Positions 1 through 6,055 of a DNA stretch of 13,046 bases are shown in pieces. Position numbers and translations under genes: made by a program. The notes beneath the pieces were generated by a model that searched no databases, had not been told where the DNA came from, and worked only from the letters and a program-made list of their open reading frames with translations. The DNA is from an uncultured Collinsella sp. (GTDB lineage: Bacteria; Actinomycetota; Coriobacteriia; Coriobacteriales; Coriobacteriaceae), in assembly GCA_902479095.1 (NCBI GenBank), contig CABSNL010000059.1, forward strand, positions 1-13,046, written 5' to 3'. Numbering within the stretch: position 1 is the first letter of the stretch; every line of letters begins with the position of its first letter.

Positions 1-46
1 TACACTTCTAGCTTCGTCGGCAGCGTCAGATGTGTATAAGAGACAG
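1..46. other. Illumina Nextera adapter (assembly artefact)
   Basis: Positions 14-46 match the 33-base Nextera read-1 transposase adapter, ending in the 19-base Tn5 mosaic end AGATGTGTATAAGAGACAG at 28-46. Positions 1-5 (TACAC) match the end of the P5 flow-cell sequence, and 6-13 (TTCTAGCT) sit exactly where the i5 index lies; from memory this is the S515 index. Nothing here is biological. Genomic sequence starts at 47. Read on the minus strand, the adapter adds the false peptide tail LSLIHI and a false stop to the isomerase gene. Confidence 0.97.
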
Positions 47-1279
47 CAGCAGCTGATAGAAGGCATGCTGGCCGTTGGTGCCGGGCTCGCCCCAGAAGAT
101 CTCACCGGTATCGGAGGTCACAGCGCTGCCGTCCCAGCGGACGTGCTTGCCGTTGGACTCCATGGTGAGCTGCTGCAGGTAGGCCGGGAAGCGGTGCAGA
201 TACTGGCAGTACGGAAGCACGGCGTGGCTCTTGGAACCGAAGAAGTTGACGTACCAGACATTGAGCAGGCCCATCAACGCGACGGCGTTGTTCTCGAGCG
301 GGGTGTTGCAGAAGTACTCGTCGATGGCGTGGAAGCCTTCGAGGAACTGCTGGAAGCGCTCGGGGCCGAGCACGACGATCAGCGACAGGCCCACGGCGGA
401 GTCAACGGAATAGCGGCCGCCAACCCAGTTCCAGAAACCGAAGGCGTTGGCGGGGTCGATACCGAAGGCCTCGACCTTCTCGAGTGCGGTGGAAACGGCG
501 ACGAAGTGCTTTGCCACGGCCTCGGCGTTCTGCTCCTCAGAGCCGTCAATAGCGCCCTGAGCCTTGAGCTGCTCGAGCATCCAGGTCTTGACCTCGCGGG
601 CGTTGGTGAGGGTCTCGAGCGTGGTGAAGGTCTTGGAGACGATAATCACGAGCGTAGTCTCGGGATCCAGGCCCTTGAGCTTCTCGGCCTGGTCGTTGGG
701 GTCGATGTTGGAGATGTAGCGGCAGTCGATACCGGCGTCGGCATAGGGACGCAGGGCCTCGTAGGCCATGACCGGGCCCAGATCGGAGCCACCGATGCCG
801 ATGGACACCAGGTGCTCGATCTTTTTGCCGGTAACACCCTTCCACTCACCGGAGCGCACGCGCTCGGCGAAGGCATACATGCGGTCCAGGACCTCGTGCA
901 CGTCGGCGACGACGTCCTGGCCGTCGACGATGAGCTGGCCCTTCTCGCTTGCCGGGCGGCGCAGCGCGGTGTGCAGGACAGCGCGGTCCTCGGTGGTGTT
1001 GATGTGCTCGCCGGAGAACATGGCGTCGCGGCGCTCCTCGAGCTTCACCTCGCGGGCAAGATCGCACAGCAGCTTGACGGTCTCATCGGTCACCAGGTTC
1101 TTCGACAGATCGAAGTGCAGGTCACCGGCGTCAAAGCTCAGCTTGTTCACGCGCTCGGCATCGGCGGCGAACCAGGCCTTGAGGTCGATACCCTCGGCCT
1201 CGAGCTTCTCCTGATGGGCCTCGAGTGCCTTCCAAGCGGCAGTCGACGTAGCATCGATAGGTGCGGCAACAGTTGCCAT
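47..1279 (-). CDS. pgi: Glucose-6-phosphate isomerase, C-terminally truncated by contig end
   Basis: Cytoplasmic glycolytic enzyme interconverting glucose-6-phosphate and fructose-6-phosphate. The 411 residues present hold both SIS sugar-isomerase domains: the SIGIGGSDLGP phosphate-binding stretch at 159-169, family signature 1 around WVGGRYSVDSAVGLS at 285-299, the catalytic-base region MESNGK with Glu374, and GTNGQHAFYQ with His405. The enzyme is usually about 530-560 residues, so roughly the last 120-150 are missing, including the second family signature and its catalytic lysine. They were lost at the contig edge, not by mutation. The start is the ATG at 1279, five bases after a strong GAGGAGGA ribosome site; an in-frame upstream ATG at 1306 has no such site. 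Family identity is certain. Confidence 0.97.
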
Positions 1280-1478
1280 AGAGTCCTCCTCAGCATACGG
1301 GCGCACGCCTCCATGCGCCCGGACATTCAGATGCCACTATTCTAGCGCAGGTCAAGACTATAATCAGCGAGCGTTGCCAATCGGCCTCCAAACGGCAGCC
1401 GACCAAAAAGGGACAGGTTTATTTTGGCAGGTCAAACGCTTTACCTATCAAAAATAACCCATCCCTTTGTGGCAGATA
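1280..1478. other. Spacer upstream of pgi, with hairpin repeat
   Basis: This 199-base spacer lies between the two minus-strand genes. It holds the ribosome site for pgi (near 1284-1291) and a -10-like TAGAAT read on the minus strand at 1344-1339, for which I see no convincing -35 partner. Its distal half (1403-1472) is the inverted repeat described separately. I see no open frame of its own here. Confidence 0.5.
1403..1472. repeat. Long imperfect hairpin of two inverted 25-base repeat arms
   Basis: Arm 1 (1403-1427) and arm 2 (1448-1472) are inverted copies agreeing at 19 of 25 positions. Pairing continues inward through AGGT/ACCT, giving a stem of about 30 imperfect base pairs, G-U pairs included, around a loop of about 10 bases. 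It starts 7 bases beyond the stop of the ADH-like gene, so it could end that transcript in the minus direction. A closer match to arm 1 is found at 2135-2159, so this looks like a dispersed REP- or MITE-like family and not a plain terminator. Shared core in one orientation: AAACCWGTCCCTTTTTG. Confidence 0.7.
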
Positions 1479-2003
1479 TTAGGCCGCGGCGCAGACGCTA
1501 CCGAGCAGCTCGCGCAGAGGAGACCCGATACCCTCCAGCAATTCGGGCGCAATGATGGCAAAAACGGGCACCTCGCCGGCTCCCACGACAGCAGGTACCT
1601 TGCCCTCCGAGACAATGCATCCATAGGGGACAAAACCGTCTTCGCCGACATCGAGCACTGCCATGCGACGCGCGAGTTCGCGCGCAAAGCCGGCAGTATC
1701 GACATCGCCGATCGCCAGGACAAAGTCCACGCCTTCGTCGGTCGCCAGGGCCACGGCTTCGTCGATCAGCTCGTCTCCCCCGTCGCCCTCAACCGATCCG
1801 CAGCGGAAAAGCACGCGCTCGAGCAGAGCTCGATCAAGCGAGCCGAGTGCCGCCGAGACAAGCTCATCACGCGTGTGCTTGTCGCCTCCCAGCACGACCA
1901 GTGCCTTAGTGCCGCCATAGTGGGCAACCAATCGCCCGCACCAGCGAGCCACATCCCCATCCGCAACCAAGCGTGTCGGCATACCAAACCCATAATTGAC
2001 CAT
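1479..2003 (-). CDS. Stand-alone N-terminal domain of iron-containing alcohol dehydrogenase-like protein
   Basis: The 174-residue product matches, from its first residues (MVNYGFGMPTRLV), the N-terminal nucleotide-binding domain of iron-containing alcohol dehydrogenases of the butanol dehydrogenase type: KALVVLGGDKHT at the first strand and turn, then EGVDFVLAIGD where the family has a G-G-G-S dinucleotide loop. Here that loop reads GDVD, so NAD(P) binding is doubtful. Full enzymes are about 380-400 residues. The helical C-terminal domain with its iron-binding histidines is absent, and the protein ends naturally at a TAA. No internal stop or frameshift is visible. ATG at 2003 has GGAAGG 11 bases upstream; a GTG at 2012 would add three residues (MEK) but sits only two bases from that site. 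It may be a decayed enzyme kept as an open frame or a domain with a new binding role; catalysis is unlikely. Confidence 0.7.
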   Translation of the reverse strand: MVNYGFGMPTRLVADGDVARWCGRLVAHYGGTKALVVLGGDKHTRDELVSAALGSLDRALLERVLFRCGSVEGDGGDELIDEAVALATDEGVDFVLAIGDVDTAGFARELARRMAVLDVGEDGFVPYGCIVSEGKVPAVVGAGEVPVFAIIAPELLEGIGSPLRELLGSVCAAA

Positions 2004-2130
2004 CTTTTCCACAACCTTCCGTGCGTATAGGCGGTATCAATCGTTAGGTCCATGCTACGAAGCGAGGTTTTCCGAGCTGTTTCGCACTCTTTAGAGCTGC
2101 GTTAAAACCCGATGCAGCCGCACGACCGTA

Positions 2131-2160
2131 CCTACCAAAACAAACCAGTCCCTTTTTGAC
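2131..2160. repeat. Third copy of the dispersed repeat
   Basis: Positions 2135-2159 match the reverse complement of 1403-1427 with three differences in 25 bases, and similarity extends leftward (ACCTRCC). No inverted partner lies beside it, so it is a half-element. It ends six bases before the -35 of the SOS promoter and lies on the other side of the ADH-like gene from the hairpin at 1403-1472. The ADH-like gene is therefore bracketed by inverted copies of the same element. Confidence 0.65.
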
Positions 2161-2165
2161 AGGTT

Positions 2166-2194
2166 TTGACGATGTCCGGACGAGCGGGTATTAT
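2166..2194 (+). promoter_or_regulatory. Sigma-70-type promoter of the SOS polymerase operon
   Basis: TTGACG at 2166-2171 and TATTAT at 2189-2194 are separated by an ideal 17-base spacer, which predicts a transcript start near 2200, inside the first LexA box. Its position rules out the longer reading of the polymerase gene that would start at 2166. Confidence 0.8.
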
Positions 2195-2225
2195 CGAACA
2201 GATATTCGATAAGAACATGTGTTTG
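2195..2225 (+). promoter_or_regulatory. Two tandem LexA (SOS) boxes
   Basis: Box 1, CGAACAGATATTCG at 2195-2208, and box 2, AGAACATGTGTTTG at 2212-2225, each match 13 of 14 positions of the Gram-positive SOS operator CGAACRNRYGTTYG. They start 17 bases apart, directly follow the -10 element and end just before the ribosome site. Bound LexA would block the promoter, and induction would follow RecA-driven LexA cleavage after DNA damage. Confidence 0.85.
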
Positions 2226-2237
2226 ATGGGAGGACGC

Positions 2238-3743
2238 GTGGGGCACGAGCGTCACACCTATATCTGCATCGACCTCAAGACGTTTTATGCCAGCGTCGAG
2301 TGCGTCGATCGTGGGCTCGACCCACTCACTACGTGTCTGGTCGTTGCCGACGAATCGCGCGGGCGCACGACCATCTGCCTCGCCATCACACAGGCCATGA
2401 AGGACCTCGGGATACACAACCGCTGCCGTCTGTTCGAGATTCCTGACGGCATCGACTACATCAAGGCCGTACCGCGCATGCAGCATTACATGGAGGTGTC
2501 GGCGCAAATCTACGGCATCTATCTGGAATACGTCAGCCCCCAGGACGTGCACGTCTACTCCATCGATGAGTGCTTTATCGACGTGACGCCCTATCTGGAC
2601 CTCTATCACACAGATGCGGAAGGGCTCGCCTGCACGCTGCGCGACGAGGTCTTGGCGCGCACCGGCATCACGGCGACGGTCGGCATCGGCCCCAACCTAT
2701 TCCAGGCCAAGGTGGCGCTCGACGTCACCGCCAAGCACGTACCCAGTCGCATCGGCAAACTCGACGACGAGACCTTTCGCAAGGAGATCTGGCCCCATCG
2801 CCCCATCACCGACATCTGGGGCATCGGCCCCGGCGTGGCGGCCCGTCTCGAGAAATACGGCGTCTACGATCTGATGGGCGTCGCGGCACTCGACGAAAAC
2901 CTGCTTTACGACGAGCTCGGCGTCAACGCCGAATATCTCATCGACCACGCCTTCGGGCGCGAGCCAACGACCATCGCCGATATCCAAGCCTATCGCCCGC
3001 AGGCAACCTCAACCACCACAGGACAGGTGCTCTCGAAGGGCTATGCCTACGAGCAAGCCTACACCGTCTTACGCGAGATGGTCGACAACGCCGTGTTGGA
3101 CTTAGTCGATAAGCACGTGGTCTGCGACAGCATCTCGCTCTTTGTGGGTTATGCGAGCGAGCGTGCCGACATACGCCGCCTCGACGCCAGCGGCACAGCG
3201 CAATATGTGGACGGATGCGGGCACCTGCGCTCGAGCACGTCGAGCATCGAACCCACCGCAACCGCCGGCCCCGGGCTCGCGCCCCGTGCTCCCAAGCCCG
3301 TCCAGCGCGATGACGAAAGGCGTCGCCTGGTGCGCGAAGCGCAGGCAATCGATGGCATCTTTGTGGGAGAGCATGGCGGCAAACCGCGCGGTGGCTATGC
3401 CGCACTCTTTGCGCACTCCAACGCCTCGCGAAAGCTACCCGAGCGCACCAATTCGTTTAAGAAGATCATGGGCTATTTCGATGATCTCTGGGCGCAAACC
3501 GTCGACCCTAAACGACCGGTCAAGCGCATCAACCTGGGCTTTGGCAATCTTGTGCCCGAGGAATTTGCCACTATCGATCTGTTTAGCGATATCGAGGCCG
3601 ATGAGCGCGAGCGCGACCTGGCGCGCGCCGTCCTGGCCGTGAAAGGCAAATACGGCAAGAACGCACTCGTCAAGGGATTAAGCTTTACCGCCGGCGCCAC
3701 CGCGCGCGAACGCAACGACCAAGTTGGAGGACACCGTGCCTAA
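2238..3743 (+). CDS. Y-family translesion DNA polymerase (UmuC/UvrX-like)
   Basis: Error-prone polymerase that copies past damaged bases. The 501-residue protein has the Y-family core: CIDLKTFYASVE at 10-21 with Asp12 as metal ligand and Tyr17 in the steric-gate region, SIDEC at 108-112 with catalytic Asp110 and Glu111, a thumb helix-hairpin-helix region around IWGIGPGVAARLEKYG, and a C-terminal tail GATARERNDQVGGHRA typical of the Bacillus UvrX/YqjW branch. The little-finger domain carries an apparent insert of about 85 residues at roughly 308-393, between LFVGYASER and SRKLPERTNS. The start is the GTG at 2238, five bases after GGGAGG; LexA boxes and promoter lie just upstream. Its last 8 bases overlap the YolD-like gene. 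Polymerase identity is certain; the assignment to this subfamily rests on the tail and the partner gene. Confidence 0.95.
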   Translation: MGHERHTYICIDLKTFYASVECVDRGLDPLTTCLVVADESRGRTTICLAITQAMKDLGIHNRCRLFEIPDGIDYIKAVPRMQHYMEVSAQIYGIYLEYVSPQDVHVYSIDECFIDVTPYLDLYHTDAEGLACTLRDEVLARTGITATVGIGPNLFQAKVALDVTAKHVPSRIGKLDDETFRKEIWPHRPITDIWGIGPGVAARLEKYGVYDLMGVAALDENLLYDELGVNAEYLIDHAFGREPTTIADIQAYRPQATSTTTGQVLSKGYAYEQAYTVLREMVDNAVLDLVDKHVVCDSISLFVGYASERADIRRLDASGTAQYVDGCGHLRSSTSSIEPTATAGPGLAPRAPKPVQRDDERRRLVREAQAIDGIFVGEHGGKPRGGYAALFAHSNASRKLPERTNSFKKIMGYFDDLWAQTVDPKRPVKRINLGFGNLVPEEFATIDLFSDIEADERERDLARAVLAVKGKYGKNALVKGLSFTAGATARERNDQVGGHRA

Positions 3744-4161
3744 ACCCAAACAACAGCCCGTGCGCCCGCCGACCGCCTTCGAGCGCCTGGCGGACCCCGA
3801 GGGCAGACGCCGCGCCGCCGACCCCAACCTCACAGCCAACGGTGCCGTGCGCGCCAACCGCGCCGCACAGTTTATGCCCTTTGCCGCCCTCACGGGATAC
3901 TACGAACTCGTGCGCAAGCAGGAAATCACCGTCGAGCCAAAACATGAGCTCACGGAAGAAAAAGCCCTCGTGCTTTCTAAAAAGCTCGAGGGTCTCAAAC
4001 GTGGCGACTTGGTTCGTGTCACCTATTACGATACATACGGCTATCGCAGCCGCACCGGCATCCTCGACGAGGCGCTCCCCGCCTTCAAGCTCCTCAAGCT
4101 CAAAGACATCGCCATCGACTTCGACGACATCCAAGACATCGAACTGCGCGGACGAGCCTAG
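3736..4161 (+). CDS. YolD-like protein, partner of the Y-family polymerase
   Basis: The 141-residue cytoplasmic protein has the YolD-like signature RAAQFMPFAALTGYYE (43-58), then a helical stretch rich in Glu and Lys, then VRVTYYDTYGYRSRTGIL, the beta-rich half typical of the family. It starts at GTG 3736 after GGAGG and overlaps the polymerase stop by 8 bases, so the two genes are almost certainly translationally coupled and share the LexA-controlled promoter. YolD-like genes commonly sit beside UvrX/YqjW-type polymerases in Firmicutes, and it has been proposed that they take the place of UmuD as an accessory factor. That role is a family hypothesis and not visible in the sequence. The N-terminal 30 residues are basic, proline-rich and probably disordered. 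Confidence 0.9.
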   Translation: MPKPKQQPVRPPTAFERLADPEGRRRAADPNLTANGAVRANRAAQFMPFAALTGYYELVRKQEITVEPKHELTEEKALVLSKKLEGLKRGDLVRVTYYDTYGYRSRTGILDEALPAFKLLKLKDIAIDFDDIQDIELRGRA

Positions 4162-4167
4162 CCAAGG

Positions 4168-4189
4168 AAGCGCATCCAGGGCGGCGCTT
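4168..4189. terminator. Possible short hairpin between convergent genes
   Basis: AAGCGC at 4168-4173 pairs with GCGCTT at 4184-4189 around a 10-base loop, in the 26-base gap between two convergent genes and touching the stop codon of the HMA gene. The stem is only 6 base pairs and has no T-run, so it is at best a weak bidirectional terminator. Confidence 0.25.
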
Positions 4190-4571
4190 ACAGCGTCATG
4201 ACGTAGTAGCCCGCGTCTTTCACGGCCGTCTCGAGGACACCACGATCAACCGGCTGTTTAGAGCGCACACGTGCCGTGTGATCCGCATACGTCACCGTTG
4301 CCCACACGCCATCCAGCGCATTCAGTGCATTGGCCACGTTCTGAGCGCAGCCGTCACAGCTCATGCCGCCGATGAGCAGCTCATCGCTATAGGGATAGTG
4401 CGATGCATCGGTATCCACCACAACAACCTTTTTGGTTTTCTTGCCGCTCGTACCATCGCTGCAACAACTCTTCCCGTGTGTCGAAGCGGCAATGCGACGC
4501 AGTCCAAAAAACATGCCGACGGCAATGACGGCCAGCACGATGAGATTCGCAGGGTTGAGCAAGTCGCTCAT
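4188..4571 (-). CDS. Membrane-anchored heavy-metal-associated (HMA) domain protein
   Basis: The 127-residue protein begins with one membrane helix (about 8-24), followed by a positive patch (LRR) and a Cys-Cys pair at 36-37. A lysine-rich linker leads to an HMA domain (about 62-127) with the metal motif GMSCDGC, in which Cys72 and Cys75 bind the metal. HMA domains carry Cu(I) or similar soft metals to P-type ATPases. The N-terminal third resembles the small FeoB-associated Cys-rich membrane proteins, so this may be a fusion of that type of anchor with a CopZ-like chaperone. By the positive-inside pattern the HMA domain would be cytoplasmic. The start is ATG 4571 after AAAGGGGA; an in-frame GTG or ATG further upstream has no better site. 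A CsoR-like operator lies 30 bases upstream. Metal identity is inferred. Confidence 0.85.
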   Translation of the reverse strand: MSDLLNPANLIVLAVIAVGMFFGLRRIAASTHGKSCCSDGTSGKKTKKVVVVDTDASHYPYSDELLIGGMSCDGCAQNVANALNALDGVWATVTYADHTARVRSKQPVDRGVLETAVKDAGYYVMTL

Positions 4572-4600
4572 GCGTTCCCCTTTCAAGTAGCCCTATCTAG

Positions 4601-4617
4601 ATACCCTCATGGGGTGT
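4601..4617 (-). promoter_or_regulatory. CsoR-like operator upstream of the HMA gene
   Basis: ATACCCTCATGGGGTGT is an imperfect palindrome with arms ATACCC and GGGTGT around 5 bases. This is the same layout as copper-sensing CsoR operators of the Bacillus copZA type (ATACCC-n5-GGGTAT). It lies between the HMA start codon and a weak minus-strand promoter (TTGACC at 4653-4648, TTAAGA at 4628-4623, long 19-base spacer), where a repressor would block transcription. The match is by eye, and other CsoR-family sensors are possible. Confidence 0.5.
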
Positions 4618-4679
4618 CCCCATCTTAACCCAAAATCATGTCGGTTCGGTCAATTAGTTTCCCTATTCAAACTTTTTTG

Positions 4680-4707
4680 TTGACCATGGCTTACTTTCGT
4701 GTATAAG
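4680..4707 (+). promoter_or_regulatory. Promoter of the DUF3793-flavodoxin operon
   Basis: TTGACC at 4680-4685 and TATAAG at 4702-4707, spaced by 16 bases, form a good sigma-70-type promoter just upstream of the plus-strand gene at 4746. A T-rich stretch (4672-4678) precedes the -35. Confidence 0.65.
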
Positions 4708-4722
4708 TTTTCCTAGGCTAAC
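4707..4722 (+). promoter_or_regulatory. Palindromic operator, possibly DtxR/IdeR-type (iron)
   Basis: GTTTTCCTAGGCTAAC is a palindrome of the form GTT-nn-CCTAGG-nn-AAC starting at the last base of the -10. It contains TAGGCTAAC, which matches nine consecutive core positions of the actinobacterial DtxR/IdeR iron box, while the outer positions match poorly. Its place at the transcript start fits a repressor site. An iron link also fits the flavodoxin downstream. Confidence 0.45.
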
Positions 4723-4745
4723 AGTTTAGATCCGTAAGGAGCGCC

Positions 4746-5450
4746 GTGACCCGAACCATAGACATTCCAACGTTTCAGGCAGCGATCGTGCGCAACTGCT
4801 CTCCCACGCTCGCGGGCATCAAGCCGGCATCGCTCTTTACCTATCCCGGCGTTTACGCCAACCAAAACGGAAAACTCGACATCGCTCAAATCGAAGAGCG
4901 ACGCTCTCGCCTGCTCGCCGTCATAGCCAAATGCAACCGCGAGCTCCAGCCGCTCGGGATCCATATGAGCGTTTTGGTCTGGCGCCCCTGCGGAGCGCTC
5001 ATCTATGTGTACCGACCTGCGGACCTCATGCGATATCTCTCCGACCCCCGTGCCGCGACGGCTCTTGTCGCCGAAGGATACGATGTCCACAACCTGCCCG
5101 CATCCCTGGTGCATCTCGCCGCGCGCATCACGCTGGCAAGCAGCAATGCCGCAGAAAGCGCCTATGACGGCAGTGTCTGCGCACTCGCGCGAAATAGGCA
5201 CTGCGATACGGGGTGCACGTGCGAGTTCCCCCACGAAATTGGCTATTTTTTGGGCTATCCCTACGAAGATGTCCATCAGTTTATCGTCCAGCACGGCGAA
5301 AACTATAAGGTCTTTGGCGCCTGGAAGGTCTACGCAAATGTCGAGCAGGCGCTTGCGACGTTTGATGCTTACCGTGCCTGCACCCAATACTTCACCCATG
5401 TCTATCAGCAGGGCCACAGCCTGGCAAAACTTGCTCAGGCAACCCGATAG
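4746..5450 (+). CDS. DUF3793 family protein
   Basis: The 234-residue soluble protein has no signal peptide or membrane helix. Recognised by the DUF3793 hallmark FPHEIGYFLGYPYEDV (161-176), followed by GENYKVFGAWKVYANVEQA (184-202) and the closing Y-R-A-C. A small cysteine cluster (C153, C157, C159) directly precedes the hallmark and could bind a metal, but this is speculative. Biochemical function is unknown. Family members are often found near iron-uptake (Feo) genes and flavodoxins, and here a flavodoxin follows 46 bases later in the same operon. The start is GTG 4746, four bases after AAGGAG. The promoter and palindromic operator upstream suggest metal-responsive control, probably iron limitation. 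Confidence 0.85.
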   Translation: MTRTIDIPTFQAAIVRNCSPTLAGIKPASLFTYPGVYANQNGKLDIAQIEERRSRLLAVIAKCNRELQPLGIHMSVLVWRPCGALIYVYRPADLMRYLSDPRAATALVAEGYDVHNLPASLVHLAARITLASSNAAESAYDGSVCALARNRHCDTGCTCEFPHEIGYFLGYPYEDVHQFIVQHGENYKVFGAWKVYANVEQALATFDAYRACTQYFTHVYQQGHSLAKLAQATR

Positions 5451-5496
5451 AGCATACAAAACGCGGCCGCACGCCGCACAACCGAAAGGAAAACAT

Positions 5497-5916
5497 ATGA
5501 GCAAGATCGCAGTCGTCTATTGGAGCGGCACAGGCAACACCGAAGCCATGGCAAACCTCGTTGCCGAGGGTGTGGCGTCAGCCGGCGCCGAGGCAGAGGT
5601 CATCTCCTGCGCCGACTTCTCCGCCGACAAGGCCGCCGGCTATGACGCCATTGCCTTCGGCTGCCCCGCCATGGGTTCCGAGGAGCTCGAGTACGATGAG
5701 TTCCAGCCGATGTGGGACGAGGTCAAGGAAACCCTCGGCGATAAGAAGGTCGTCCTCTTTGGCTCCTACTCGTGGGCCGAGGGCGAGTGGATGGACAACT
5801 GGAAGGCGGACGCCGACGAGGCAGGCGTCAACGTCGTCGACTCCGTCATCTGTTACGACGCCCCCGACGATGAGGGCGAGGCGGTCTGCAAGGCCCTGGG
5901 GGCGGAGCTGGCATAA
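5497..5916 (+). CDS. Short-chain flavodoxin
   Basis: FMN-carrying electron-transfer protein that commonly replaces ferredoxin when iron is scarce. The 139 residues match the short-chain flavodoxins of anaerobes (about 137-138 residues in Megasphaera and Clostridium). The phosphate-binding loop is SGTGNT at 10-15, the first ring-stacking loop is CPAMGSEELE at 56-65, and the second is FGSYSWAEGEWM at 88-99, with tryptophan and acidic residues beside the flavin as expected. The start is ATG 5497 after GAAAGGA. It lies 46 bases behind the DUF3793 gene with no separate promoter seen; a small GC-rich hairpin (GCGGC 5463-5467 with GCCGC 5473-5477) in the gap may affect transcript processing. The protein is strongly acidic, as is usual. 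Confidence 0.95.
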   Translation: MSKIAVVYWSGTGNTEAMANLVAEGVASAGAEAEVISCADFSADKAAGYDAIAFGCPAMGSEELEYDEFQPMWDEVKETLGDKKVVLFGSYSWAEGEWMDNWKADADEAGVNVVDSVICYDAPDDEGEAVCKALGAELA

Positions 5917-5946
5917 ACCACCCATTGACACGACAGATGCAACGCA

Positions 5947-5981
5947 AACGGACTCCGGGTCGTCTTAACCCGGAGCCCGTT
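5947..5981. terminator. Strong hairpin between convergent genes
   Basis: Arms 5947-5960 and 5968-5981 pair over 14 positions with a single mismatch around the 7-base loop CGTCTTA, 30 bases after the flavodoxin stop and 75 bases beyond the stop of the convergent surface-protein gene. A true T-run is missing on either strand, though T-rich bases follow. It probably serves both transcripts. Confidence 0.65.
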
Positions 5982-6055
5982 CATCTATAAAGCCACGACA
6001 CGAACGGCACAACTCACCCGCGTATCAAACGATGGACGTTACAGGCATCGAGTCG

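Noticed and set aside
26..46. C-terminal LSLIHI and stop of the isomerase
   Set aside because: Encoded by the Tn5 mosaic end, not by the genome.
32..1345. Long plus-strand open frame (437 codons) opposite pgi
   Set aside because: It begins inside the adapter and is the antisense of a clear glucose-6-phosphate isomerase; high-GC codon use opens the opposite frame.
1367..1372. TATAGT as a pgi -10 element on the minus strand
   Set aside because: No -35-like hexamer at 16-18 bases; the nearest TTGGCA is only 12 bases away.
1403..2160. CRISPR array or insertion sequence suggested by the repeats
   Set aside because: Only three copies, in mixed orientation and unevenly spaced, with no transposase or cas gene in the window.
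2166..2237. 24-residue N-terminal extension of the polymerase
   Set aside because: It would be translated from the promoter -35, -10 and LexA boxes; the GTG at 2238 has a proper ribosome site and the family's normal N-terminus follows.
4713..5504. 263-codon minus-strand frame opposite the DUF3793 gene
   Set aside because: Crosses the promoter, operator and intercistronic gap of the opposite operon; no family resemblance.
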